This document shows, one piece after another, positions 1 through 5,870 of a stretch of DNA of 6,609 nucleotides; within the stretch, counting starts at the first letter, position 1, and each line of letters starts with the position of its first letter. The translations under genes were made by a program, and so were the position numbers. Source of the DNA: Gammaproteobacteria bacterium (GTDB lineage Bacteria; Pseudomonadota; Gammaproteobacteria; SZUA-229). The stretch covers positions 1-6,609 of the forward strand of contig DAOWLL010000100.1 in NCBI GenBank assembly GCA_030641945.1. The letters are read 5' to 3'. The notes under the pieces are model-generated. The model saw nothing but the letters and a program-made list of their open reading frames with translations. It searched no databases and was not told the origin of the DNA.

Positions 1-1
1 G

Positions 2-970
2 TACATCCGCGTCATGTTCGACGAGGTCACCCGCATCCTCAACCACCTGTTGTGGATTGGCGCGCATGGTCTTGACGTGGGTGCAATGACGATCTTCCTC
101 TACGCCTTCCGTGAACGCGAAGATTTAATGGATTGCTATGAAGCAGTTTCAGGTTCAAGGCTGCACGCAACCTACTACCGTCCAGGCGGCGTTGCGCGTG
201 ATCTTCCCGGCACCATGCCTAAATATAAAAAATCAAAATGGCACAGTGAAAGAGCAGTCAACAAAATGAATGAGAATCGAGAAGGTTCTTTGCTCGATTT
301 TCTCGATGATTTTACCGACCGTTTCCCGGGCCTGGTTGATGAGTACGAAACATTGTTAACAGATAACCGTATCTGGAAGCAGCGTACAGTCGATATCGGT
401 ATCGTTTCTCCCGAACGCGCTTTGCAGCTTGGCTTTACCGGCCCCATGTTGCGCGGTTCTGGCATTGAATGGGACTTGCGTAAGAAGCAGCCTTACGAAG
501 TTTACCATCGCATGGATTTTGATATTCCTGTCGGCACCAATGGTGACAGCTATGACCGCTACCTGGTGCGTATGGAAGAATTCCGCCAGTCGAACAATAT
601 CATCAAGCAATGCATCAAGTGGCTGCGCGACAATCCGGGTCCGGTAATGCTTGAAGATAACAAGATAACACCGCCTTCACGTGAAAGCATGAAAGCCGAT
701 ATGGAATCGTTGATTCACCACTTCAAGCTTTTCACCGAAGGTTATTCATTACCTGAAGGCGAAGCCTATGCTGCAATTGAACACCCCAAGGGAGAGTTCG
801 GCACCTACCTGATATCTGATGGCGCCAATAAACCCTACCGCCTGAAGATACGCGCCCCGGGCTTTGCGCATTTGTCAGCCATGGATGAAATGACCCGGGG
901 GCACATGCTGTCTGATGTTGTGGCAATTATCGGAACACAGGACATCGTGTTCGGCGAAGTTGATCGATAA
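2..970 (+). CDS. nuoD: NADH-quinone oxidoreductase subunit D, 5'-truncated by the window edge
   Basis: This is the 49-kDa-type subunit of complex I. It lies at the junction of the peripheral and membrane arms and forms much of the quinone site with NuoB and NuoH. The frame is open from base 2 and begins [20 protein letters not shown], which is interior sequence of the family, so the ATG at 14 is an internal methionine and not the start. About 322 codons are present; the family is usually about 410-420 residues, so roughly the first 95 are missing. The quinone-headgroup His and Tyr known from this family would lie in that missing part. Visible family blocks are [52 protein letters not shown] and the conserved C-terminal end DIVFGEVDR. 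There is no fusion to NuoC within the visible part, and the family-typical C-terminus shows the 3' end is complete. nuoE follows after 28 bases. Confidence 0.97.
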   Translation, partial: YIRVMFDEVTRILNHLLWIGAHGLDVGAMTIFLYAFREREDLMDCYEAVSGSRLHATYYRPGGVARDLPGTMPKYKKSKWHSERAVNKMNENREGSLLDFLDDFTDRFPGLVDEYETLLTDNRIWKQRTVDIGIVSPERALQLGFTGPMLRGSGIEWDLRKKQPYEVYHRMDFDIPVGTNGDSYDRYLVRMEEFRQSNNIIKQCIKWLRDNPGPVMLEDNKITPPSRESMKADMESLIHHFKLFTEGYSLPEGEAYAAIEHPKGEFGTYLISDGANKPYRLKIRAPGFAHLSAMDEMTRGHMLSDVVAIIGTQDIVFGEVDR

Positions 971-998
971 CAGGGACAGATAGCCGGGACAGAAACAA
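971..998 (+). promoter_or_regulatory. nuoD-nuoE spacer with doubled GGGACAGA; probable nuoE ribosome binding site
   Basis: The 28-base gap holds two copies of GGGACAGA (973-980 and 986-993), 13 bases apart. The second GGGA lies 9 bases before the nuoE ATG and is the only purine-rich candidate for a Shine-Dalgarno sequence. It is a weak match to the consensus, so the assignment rests mainly on position. No promoter or terminator is visible, which fits co-transcription of nuoD and nuoE. Confidence 0.4.
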
Positions 999-1502
999 AT
1001 GAATGCCATGATTGAAGCAGAAAACACGTTGTCAGCACATGCATGCGAGGAAATTGATGCCTTGCTGAAGCGCTACCCGGCAGAGCAGAAGAAATCTGCA
1101 TTACTGGGTGCGCTGAATATCGCGCAGCATGAAAACAGGGGTTTTCTGACTAAAGAACTGATGCAGGCGGTTGCGGAATACCTGGATCTTGCCGAGATAG
1201 AAGTTTATGAGGTGGCCAGTTTCTACTCGATGTATGAGCTGAAACCGGTGGCGCGTCATAACGTTGCGGTGTGTACCAATATTTCATGCATGCTGATGGG
1301 TTCGCAGAGCATTGTTGACCACGTGGAAAACAAGCTCGGTATCAAACTTGGCGAAAGCACCAAAGACGGCCGCATCTATCTGAAACAGGAAGAGGAATGC
1401 CTGGCAGCGTGCGCTGGCGGCCCAATGATGCAGGTCGATCATGTTTATTACGAGGATCTCACCGCCGAAAAGGTTGATGCGATTCTGGACGCGCTTGAGT
1501 AG
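999..1502 (+). CDS. nuoE: NADH-quinone oxidoreductase subunit E (24-kDa type, [2Fe-2S] N1a)
   Basis: This subunit of the NADH-dehydrogenase module of complex I binds the off-path [2Fe-2S] cluster N1a next to the FMN of NuoF. The 167-residue product has the usual length. An N-terminal helical region (about 15-80, including EVASFYSMYELKP) precedes a thioredoxin-like domain with the four cluster ligands in the family pattern: C92 and C97 in CTNISC, C134 and C138 in CLAACAGGPMMQVD. The ATG at 999 is chosen because of the GGGA 9 bases upstream; the ATG at 1008 (Met4) is a possible alternative and changes nothing functional. Upstream is nuoD at 28 bases. Downstream, instead of the close junction to nuoF expected in nuo operons, there is a 231-base spacer containing an inverted-repeat element and a copied piece of nuoG. 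Confidence 0.97.
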   Translation: MNAMIEAENTLSAHACEEIDALLKRYPAEQKKSALLGALNIAQHENRGFLTKELMQAVAEYLDLAEIEVYEVASFYSMYELKPVARHNVAVCTNISCMLMGSQSIVDHVENKLGIKLGESTKDGRIYLKQEEECLAACAGGPMMQVDHVYYEDLTAEKVDAILDALE

Positions 1503-1514
1503 AAGGCGTTGCTT

Positions 1515-1658
1515 ATGATTATGGGTCCACAGATGAACACAGATAAACACAGATATAATAAGTTGTTCTTTCCAATAACCGGAGTTCGGTTTCGACAAGC
1601 GTCGGCGCTCAGATTTAATGAAAATAATCTGCGTTCATCTGTGTTCATCTGCGGATAG
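1515..1658 (+). other. Short open frame spanning repeat copy A (47 codons)
   Basis: An open frame runs through the whole of repeat copy A, from ATG 1515 (or the in-frame ATG 1521) to TAG 1656-1658. AAGG at 1503-1506 sits 8 bases before ATG 1515, directly after the nuoE stop. The peptide begins MIMGPQMN and ends SSVFICG. The start MGPQMN and the end FICG, or the variant FISG, recur in all three repeat copies because they are encoded by the repeat arms. The stop lies 11 bases before the ATG of the copied nuoG head. No protein family is recognised. It may be translated only as a by-product of the repeat sequence, so it is listed as a candidate for translational coupling and not as a gene. Confidence 0.25.
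1526..1655. repeat. Inverted-repeat intergenic element, copy A (nuoE-nuoF spacer)
   Basis: This 130-bp element is bounded by 29-nt inverted arms at 1526-1554 and 1627-1655 that match at 26 of 29 positions. Each arm is itself a 10-nt periodic repeat (AGATGAACAC, AGATAAACAC, AGAT). The 72-bp interior (1555-1626) has no obvious similarity to the interiors of copies B and C, and its arms use CAGATG where B and C use CAAATG, so it is a different subtype. The left border context ATGGGTCC is shared by all three copies. There is no transposase and no clear target-site duplication. If transcribed, the arms can fold into a long imperfect hairpin. I recall repeats of this CGCAGATGAACGC type as common intergenic sequences in many bacterial genomes, but have not checked this. 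Confidence 0.85.
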
Positions 1659-1669
1659 ATTTTTTAAAG

Positions 1670-1741
1670 ATGTCAGAAGCCAATAACATAGAATTTGTAA
1701 TGAACACGGTCGATGGCCGGGAGCTGAAGGCTAATGGCTAA
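1670..1741 (+). pseudogene. Copied 5' end of nuoG in front of nuoF; 23-codon open frame overlapping the nuoF start
   Basis: The open frame [20 protein letters not shown]... (23 residues, TAA at 1739-1741) matches the N-terminus of Nuo[21 protein letters not shown]. The DNA aligns without gaps over 61 bases (1670-1730 against 3421-3481) at about 45 of 61 identities by hand count, then the similarity stops. It therefore looks like a displaced fragment of nuoG's first 20 codons, and it follows a repeat element as nuoG itself does. Its ATG is intact and its stop overlaps the nuoF start by 8 bases, so it could act as a translationally coupled leader. Only the first strand of the NuoG ferredoxin domain is present, with no cluster cysteines, so it has no redox function. 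The homology is clear; a function is not. Confidence 0.75.
1719..1730 (+). promoter_or_regulatory. nuoF ribosome binding site supplied by the copied nuoG head
   Basis: The purine-rich stretch GGGAGCTGAAGG lies just before the nuoF ATG at 1734. GGGAG ends 10 bases upstream and GAAGG ends 3 bases upstream; GGGAG has the better spacing. GGGAG is identical to the codons for Arg-Glu in the NuoG motif DGREL, so the likely nuoF Shine-Dalgarno sequence is nuoG-derived coding DNA. This is inferred from spacing and sequence only. Confidence 0.45.
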
Positions 1742-3029
1742 CGAAGTCTGTTTTGCGACATTGCAGTTCAAAGACCAGCCATGGTCTTATGAAAACTACC
1801 TGAAAACAGGTGGCTATAAGGCCTGGCGCAAGATACTAAAAGATAAAATCACACCGGAAGAGGTGGTTGACGAAATCAAGGCTTCCGGTTTGCGTGGAAG
1901 AGGCGGCGCTGGTTTCCCCACAGGTTTGAAATGGAGCTTCATGCCGCGCACTGCACCGGTGCAAAAATACCTGGTGTGCAACTCGGATGAGAGCGAGCCC
2001 GGTACTTGCAAGGACCGTGACATCCTGCGGTTTAATCCGCATGCACTGGTGGAAGGTATGGCCATTGGCTGTTATGCCATGGGTGCGACTGTCGGTTACA
2101 ACTACATGCGCGGTGAGTTTATGGATGAACCGGCACAACGTTTTACCCAGGCGCTGAAACAGGCGTATGACAACGGCCTGCTTGGCGACAACATTCTGGG
2201 CACAGATGTAAGTATTGATCTGTACCCGTCACTGGGTGCCGGTGCCTATATATGTGGTGAAGAAACCGCGTTGCTGAACTCTCTGGAAGGCAAGCCTGGC
2301 CTGCCGCGTTACAAACCGCCATTCCCTGCCAACTTTGGTTTGTATGGCAAGCCGACCACCATTAATAACACCGAGACCCTGTCATCCATTGCGGCCATTA
2401 TGCGTAACGGTGGTCAATGGTTTGCCGATCTGGGTATACCGAACAGCGGCGGTGTCAAACTGTTTTCTGTCTCCGGCCATGTGAACAAACCAGGCAATTT
2501 CGAGATTTCAATGGGTACACCTTTTTCAGAACTGCTGGAAATGGCAGGTGGTGTGCGTGATGGCAAAAAACTGAAAGCCGTCATCCCAGGCGGTTCGTCG
2601 GTACCGGTTGTGCCTGGCGAAATCATGATGCAGGCCAACATGGACTACGACTCCATTGTCGCAGCCGGTTCCATGCTGGGTTCCGGTGCGGTCATCGTGA
2701 TGGATGAAACAACTGACATGGTTGAAGCGCTGCGCCGGATTTCACGCTTCTATTTCTCCGAGTCCTGCGGTCAGTGCACACCGTGCCGTGAAGGCACCGG
2801 CTGGTTGTATCGCATGCTGACACGCATTGTCGAAGGCAAGGGCAGCATGGAAGATCTGGATAAGCTCGATGATGTTGCCAGCAAGATCGAAGGCCGCACC
2901 ATTTGTGCGCTGGGCGATGCAGCAGCGATGCCGGTGCGCAGTTTCGTCAAGCATTTCCGCCACGAGTTCGAGCACTATATCGAACACGGCAAAAGCATGG
3001 TCGAAGGCGCCACCAACAAGGCAGCTTAG
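1734..3029 (+). CDS. nuoF: NADH-quinone oxidoreductase subunit F (51-kDa type, NADH/FMN/N3)
   Basis: This is the catalytic entry point of complex I: it oxidises NADH with FMN and passes electrons to the [4Fe-4S] cluster N3. The 431-residue product is full length. Visible in order are the FMN/NADH-binding glycine-rich [16 protein letters not shown] (52-67), the acidic [14 protein letters not shown] (83-96), the second glycine-rich loop [19 protein letters not shown] (168-186), the SLBB-type domain around 240-320, and the N3 ligands C345, C348 and C351 in [11 protein letters not shown] with C391 in [10 protein letters not shown]. The MANEVCF start matches what I recall for proteobacterial NuoF. 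The ATG sits inside the end of a copied nuoG fragment, overlapping its stop by 8 bases. The last codons (VEGATNKA) are duplicated 230 bases downstream in the nuoF-nuoG spacer. Confidence 0.98.
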   Translation: MANEVCFATLQFKDQPWSYENYLKTGGYKAWRKILKDKITPEEVVDEIKASGLRGRGGAGFPTGLKWSFMPRTAPVQKYLVCNSDESEPGTCKDRDILRFNPHALVEGMAIGCYAMGATVGYNYMRGEFMDEPAQRFTQALKQAYDNGLLGDNILGTDVSIDLYPSLGAGAYICGEETALLNSLEGKPGLPRYKPPFPANFGLYGKPTTINNTETLSSIAAIMRNGGQWFADLGIPNSGGVKLFSVSGHVNKPGNFEISMGTPFSELLEMAGGVRDGKKLKAVIPGGSSVPVVPGEIMMQANMDYDSIVAAGSMLGSGAVIVMDETTDMVEALRRISRFYFSESCGQCTPCREGTGWLYRMLTRIVEGKGSMEDLDKLDDVASKIEGRTICALGDAAAMPVRSFVKHFRHEFEHYIEHGKSMVEGATNKAA

Positions 3030-3036
3030 GTATGGG

Positions 3037-3181
3037 TCCGCAAATGAACGCAAATACACGCAAATGTAAAACACACCGGTTTTTATCTGGTGTGCATGTT
3101 GCTGGCAATATACGTGTACCAGGGCGTAATTGTATACAGGCTGAATTTATTTATTCGCGTTCATTTGCGTTTATTAGCGGA
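3037..3181. repeat. Inverted-repeat intergenic element, copy B (nuoF-nuoG spacer)
   Basis: This 145-bp element has 29-nt inverted arms at 3037-3065 and 3153-3181, matching at about 24 of 29 positions. They are built from a 10-nt period (CAAATGAACG, CAAATACACG, CAAAT). It aligns without gaps to copy C at about 112 of 145 bases, 230 bases downstream. The 87-bp interior contains a smaller hairpin: CACACCGG at 3072-3079 pairs with CTGGTGTG at 3087-3094 around a 7-base loop, with one G-T pair. There is no transposase, no poly-T tail that would make it an intrinsic terminator, and no clear target duplication. It begins 8 bases after the nuoF stop. Confidence 0.88.
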
Positions 3182-3190
3182 CAAAAAGAT

Positions 3191-3262
3191 ATATCAGAAA
3201 CCAATAACAAAGAATTAATTTCGATCACGGTTGAGGGTGCCACTAACAAGGCAACGTTGTAA
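3191..3262 (+). pseudogene. Chimera of nuoG 5' end and nuoF 3' end
   Basis: Translated from ATA 3191, this piece reads ISETNNKELISITVEG, matching the NuoG start ([16 protein letters not shown]), and then GATNKATL and a stop, matching the NuoF end (VEGATNKAA). The two halves are joined in frame at the tandem-duplication boundary. The position matching the nuoG start codon is ATA, so it is unlikely to be initiated there, but it lies in frame with the open frame from 3032. Compared with nuoF, the eight codons for VEGATNKA differ only at four synonymous third positions. Compared with NuoG, the segment ELISITVEG carries only conservative changes. The duplication origin is well supported; any function is unknown. 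Confidence 0.75.
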
Positions 3263-3414
3263 TGGGTCCGCAAATGAACGCTAATACACGCAAATGTAAA
3301 TCGCACCACTTTGTCTCTGGTGTGCATATTACTGGTATGACATGTGTTCTAGGACATAACAACAAACGAATTCAAATTAATTATTCGCGTTTATTTGCGT
3401 TCATTTGCGGATAA
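3262..3414 (+). other. Short open frame spanning repeat copy C (50 codons)
   Basis: ATG 3262 overlaps the stop of the preceding frame as TAATG, with AAGG (3249-3252) 9 bases upstream. The frame is open through all of repeat C and stops at TAA 3412-3414, six bases before the nuoG ATG. The peptide begins MGPQMNANTRKC and ends FAFICG. It resembles the frame in copy B because the DNA is duplicated, but the substitution pattern between them looks neutral. Its possible relevance is delivery of ribosomes to nuoG, whose own start has only a weak Shine-Dalgarno candidate. It is listed as a candidate only. Confidence 0.25.
3267..3411. repeat. Inverted-repeat intergenic element, copy C (directly before nuoG)
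   Basis: This 145-bp element has 29-nt inverted arms at 3267-3295 and 3383-3411, matching at 26 of 29 positions with the same 10-nt period as copy B. The interior hairpin is also kept: CGCACCA at 3302-3308 can pair with TGGTGTG at 3318-3324 (one G-T pair). The right arm ends in GCGGA at 3407-3411, 9 bases before the nuoG ATG, so the repeat end may double as a weak ribosome binding site. Apart from short linkers (3030-3036, 3182-3190, 3263-3266, 3412-3420), copies B and C and the chimera between them account for the whole 391-base nuoF-nuoG spacer. Confidence 0.88.
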
Positions 3415-3420
3415 ATAAAT

Positions 3421-5865
3421 ATGTCAGAAGTTATGAATGAAGAGTTTGTGACAATTACGGTAGACGGCCGGGAGCTGCAGGCGCCGAAGGGTGCCATGCT
3501 GATCGAGGTCACTGACAAGGCCAACATCAAGGTGCCGCGTTTCTGCTATCACGAGAAGCTGGCTATTTCAGCCAATTGCCGCATGTGCCTGGTTGAAGTC
3601 GAGAAAGCACCCAAGCCGTTGCCGGCCTGTGCGACACCGGTGATGGACGGCATGATTGTGCATACCCAGTCAGACTATGCCAGGAATGCACAAAAATCAG
3701 TGATGGAATTCCTGCTGATCAACCATCCACTGGACTGTCCGATCTGTGACCAGGGTGGTGAGTGTGAGCTGCAGGATGTGGCCATGGGCTATGGTCAGGA
3801 TGTGTCCGAATATGTTGAAGGCAAGCGTGTTGTGTTCGACAGGAATATCGGCCCGTTAATTACTACAGAGTTGACGCGTTGTATTCACTGTACGCGCTGT
3901 GTGCGTTTCGGCCGCGAAATAGCAGGCCTACGTGAACTCGGCATGACCGGCCGCGGCGAAAATTCATTGATCAGTACTTTTATCGAGCAGTCTATTGAAT
4001 CGGAAATGTCCGGTAATGTGATTGATATCTGCCCGGTGGGTGCGCTGACTGCCAAACCATCAAGGTTTGCTGCACGTGCATGGGAGCTTATGCAGCATGC
4101 ATCGATTGCGCCGCATGACTGTATCGGCTCCAACATATTTGTACATACCTTGCGTGGTGAAGTCATACGGGTTGTTCCGCGAGATAATGAAGCCATCAAC
4201 GAAGTCTGGATTTCCGATCGGGATCGCTTTAGCTATGAAGGTCTTGCATCAGATGATCGCCTCACAGCGCCCATGATAAGAGAAGACGGTGAGTGGGTTG
4301 AGGCCGACTGGGATGAGGCCTTGCAGCTGGCCAGTGCAGAAATCAGGCATGCCCTGGATACATCGGCCAGTGATGAAAAAGGCGGCGATGAAGACAGTGA
4401 GGCAGGCGATGCTTCATCGAAGCTGGCAGCATTGATCTCGCCTTCATCTACGCTGGAAGAGCTGTACTTGCTGCAGAAGCTGATGCGTTCACTGGGCAGC
4501 GGCAGCATCGACCATCGTCTGCGCCAGAGTGATTTCAGTGACCAGGATTTCGCTCCGCTAATACCATGGCTTGGGCAGGACATTGAAAACCTGGAAAACA
4601 TCGATGCGGCGTTGTTGATCGGTTCTAACACGCGCAAGGAGCAGCCGATAGCCAATCATCGCTTACGCAAGGCAGCGGTGACTAACAAGGCGCAGATCAG
4701 TTTCATTAATGCTAAAGAATTCGAGTTTAATTTCCCGCTTGCAAATAACATTGCAGTAGCGCAACAACAGTTAGCGCATGAGCTCGCTGCAGTTGCCGCA
4801 GCTGCTTTCACTGCTTCCGGTGAAGCAGTGCCTTCGTATATTGCAGATGCTGTTTCTAAGGCAACACCGAATAAGGCGCACAAGGCAATTGTGCAGCAAT
4901 TGAGCCAGGGTGAGAATACAAGCGTATTGCTGGGCAGCCAGGCGGCGATGCATCCGTCTTTTGCTGCACTACGTGCGCTGGCTGAAGCCATCGCTGTACA
5001 GACAGGCAGCATCTTTGGTTACCTCAGTGAGGGGTCCAACAGTGCAGGTGCGTGGCTGGCTGGAGCCGTTCCGCATCGTGGCCCCTGCAATGATGCAGAT
5101 GCTGTTAAAGGTCTGAATGTTTCTGACTGGGCAGAAAAAGCACCCACGGCTGCGATACTGGTTAATGTTGAACCGGAGCATGATGTTGCCCAGAGCCAGC
5201 AGGTCATTAAGGCATTAACGAATGCGAGCTCGGTGATTGCAATTACTGCTTTCAGATCGCCTGCGCTCGAGGATGTTGCCAGCATAATGCTGCCAGCTGC
5301 CGCCTTTACTGAAACGTCGGGTACCTGCGTCAACGCCGAAGGCCTTATGCAAAGCTTCAAGGGCGCAAATAATCCTGCAGGTGAAGCGCGTCCCGGCTGG
5401 AAGATTCTGCGTGTACTTGGCAACCTGCTAAAACTTGAGGGTTTCGATTACGTGTCCTCGGATCAGGTCCGTGATGAGCTGCGTGGCCATTGTGAGAGCA
5501 TAGAGCTGGATAATTCAATCAGTGGTGTAGCGCAAGTCACGCTGTCGGCAACAGGCGGTTCATTCATGCGTGCTGCCGATGTGCCGATCTATGCGGCTGA
5601 CGCACTGGTGCGCAGGGCGTCTTCCCTGCAGAAAACGCATGATGCCATTGCTCTTGCGGTCAGTATGAATCCAGCAGATGCAGCGCGCCTCGATCTTGAT
5701 GATGAGATCACAAGCGTGAGTGTGAAGCAGGGTGAAGGCAGTGCGATTCTCAGGTTGATCATAGACGAAAAGGTGCCTGCAGGAAGTGCGTGGATTCCGA
5801 TGGCGGTCAAAGGCAGTGAGCTGCTGGGCGATCCGTTCGGTGAAGTGGTTATTGAGAAGGCCTGA
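3421..5865 (+). CDS. nuoG: NADH-quinone oxidoreductase subunit G (75-kDa type, N1b/N4/N5)
   Basis: This is the large iron-sulfur subunit of complex I, carrying electrons from NuoF/NuoE towards NuoI and NuoB. The 814-residue product shows a [2Fe-2S] ferredoxin domain with C42, C53, C56 and C70 (N1b); the His-Cys3 site H102, C106, C109, C115 in [14 protein letters not shown] (N5); and C154, C157, C160 with C204 (N4, in [12 protein letters not shown] and DICPVGALT). A degenerate molybdopterin-oxidoreductase-like domain follows. The CxxCxxxC set that binds N7 in some bacteria is absent; only C234 remains in that region, as in mitochondrial-type proteins. An acidic low-complexity stretch (about 315-334) interrupts the domain. 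ATG 3421 is chosen because two displaced copies of this gene's head align to it. The Shine-Dalgarno candidate is weak (GCGGA from the adjoining repeat). nuoH follows after 5 bases. Confidence 0.97.
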   Translation: MSEVMNEEFVTITVDGRELQAPKGAMLIEVTDKANIKVPRFCYHEKLAISANCRMCLVEVEKAPKPLPACATPVMDGMIVHTQSDYARNAQKSVMEFLLINHPLDCPICDQGGECELQDVAMGYGQDVSEYVEGKRVVFDRNIGPLITTELTRCIHCTRCVRFGREIAGLRELGMTGRGENSLISTFIEQSIESEMSGNVIDICPVGALTAKPSRFAARAWELMQHASIAPHDCIGSNIFVHTLRGEVIRVVPRDNEAINEVWISDRDRFSYEGLASDDRLTAPMIREDGEWVEADWDEALQLASAEIRHALDTSASDEKGGDEDSEAGDASSKLAALISPSSTLEELYLLQKLMRSLGSGSIDHRLRQSDFSDQDFAPLIPWLGQDIENLENIDAALLIGSNTRKEQPIANHRLRKAAVTNKAQISFINAKEFEFNFPLANNIAVAQQQLAHELAAVAAAAFTASGEAVPSYIADAVSKATPNKAHKAIVQQLSQGENTSVLLGSQAAMHPSFAALRALAEAIAVQTGSIFGYLSEGSNSAGAWLAGAVPHRGPCNDADAVKGLNVSDWAEKAPTAAILVNVEPEHDVAQSQQVIKALTNASSVIAITAFRSPALEDVASIMLPAAAFTETSGTCVNAEGLMQSFKGANNPAGEARPGWKILRVLGNLLKLEGFDYVSSDQVRDELRGHCESIELDNSISGVAQVTLSATGGSFMRAADVPIYAADALVRRASSLQKTHDAIALAVSMNPADAARLDLDDEITSVSVKQGEGSAILRLIIDEKVPAGSAWIPMAVKGSELLGDPFGEVVIEKA
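5854..5860 (+). promoter_or_regulatory. nuoH ribosome binding site inside the end of nuoG
   Basis: GAGAAGG lies in the last codons of nuoG and ends 10 bases before the GTG proposed as the nuoH start. It is the best Shine-Dalgarno match near that start and supports choosing GTG 5871. The 5-base gap between nuoG stop and nuoH start suggests translational coupling. Confidence 0.6.
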
Positions 5866-5870
5866 ATACT

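Larger units (their letters stand above)
3032..3262 (+). other. Short open frame through repeat copy B into the nuoG/nuoF chimera (76 codons)
   Basis: An open frame starts at ATG 3032, two bases after the nuoF stop, with AAGG (3019-3022) 9 bases upstream. It reads through all of repeat B and continues in frame through the chimeric nuoG-head/nuoF-tail piece to TAA at 3260-3262. That stop overlaps the next ATG (3262) as TAATG. The peptide begins MGPQMNANTRKC and ends [11 protein letters not shown]. There is no recognisable family beyond the copied NuoG and NuoF pieces. Between copies B and C the element codons show about 6 synonymous and 19 amino-acid-changing differences, which gives no sign of selection on the element-encoded part. 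It is listed as a coupling candidate. Confidence 0.25.
2999..3458 (+). repeat. 230-bp tandem duplication covering nuoF tail, repeat element and nuoG head
   Basis: Unit 1 (2999-3228) and unit 2 (3229-3458) align at a constant 230-base offset with no gaps. Each consists of the end of nuoF (VEGATNKA codons), one inverted-repeat element of 145 bp, and the start of nuoG. Hand counts give 9 differences in 38 bases of the nuoF-tail part, about 33 in 145 of the element, and about 15 in the first 40 of the nuoG head. The units are thus roughly 75% identical, an old duplication. The junction at 3229-3237 (GGTTGAGGG) resembles both nuoF at 2999-3007 (GGTCGAAGG) and nuoG at 3459-3467 (GGTAGACGG), which suggests the duplication used this short shared sequence. 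Confidence 0.85.

Noticed and set aside
1526..1655. Insertion sequence with transposase
   Set aside because: No element copy contains a transposase-sized frame, and I find no target-site duplication at its borders.
2903..3031. Upstream part of the +frame running from 2903 into the nuoF-nuoG spacer
   Set aside because: It overlaps the conserved nuoF C-terminus out of frame; only the part from ATG 3032 onward lies outside a real gene.
3037..3181. Intrinsic terminator between nuoF and nuoG
   Set aside because: The outer arms are AT-rich with a large loop, and no GC-rich stem is followed by a run of T. The inner hairpin at 3072-3094 is likewise not followed by a T run.
3037..3411. CRISPR-like array
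   Set aside because: The repeated arms are inverted and periodic within themselves, the copies are diverged, and the second repeat is explained by a 230-bp duplication that includes coding ends. There are no regular unique spacers and no cas genes.
1521..3414. Selection for the peptides encoded across the repeat elements
   Set aside because: All three frames are open, but between B and C I count about 6 synonymous and 19 amino-acid-changing differences, close to neutral expectation, and A's interior peptide is unrelated. The open frames may still matter for ribosome passage, but the peptide sequences show no constraint.
4120..4210. Loss of the N7 cluster cysteines in NuoG as a novelty
   Set aside because: Absence of N7 ligands is normal for mitochondrial-type and many proteobacterial NuoG proteins, so it is a classification clue and not an anomaly.
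4363..4422. Acidic low-complexity stretch in NuoG (residues about 315-334)
   Set aside because: The molybdopterin-like part of NuoG tolerates variable surface loops; there is no frame break or repeat, so it is probably ordinary length variation.
4233..5423. Long open frames on the minus strand inside nuoG (4233-4655, 4656-5012, 5019-5423)
   Set aside because: They are antisense shadows of a clearly coding nuoG. Their translations are low-complexity Ser/Ala-rich and match no family I recognise.
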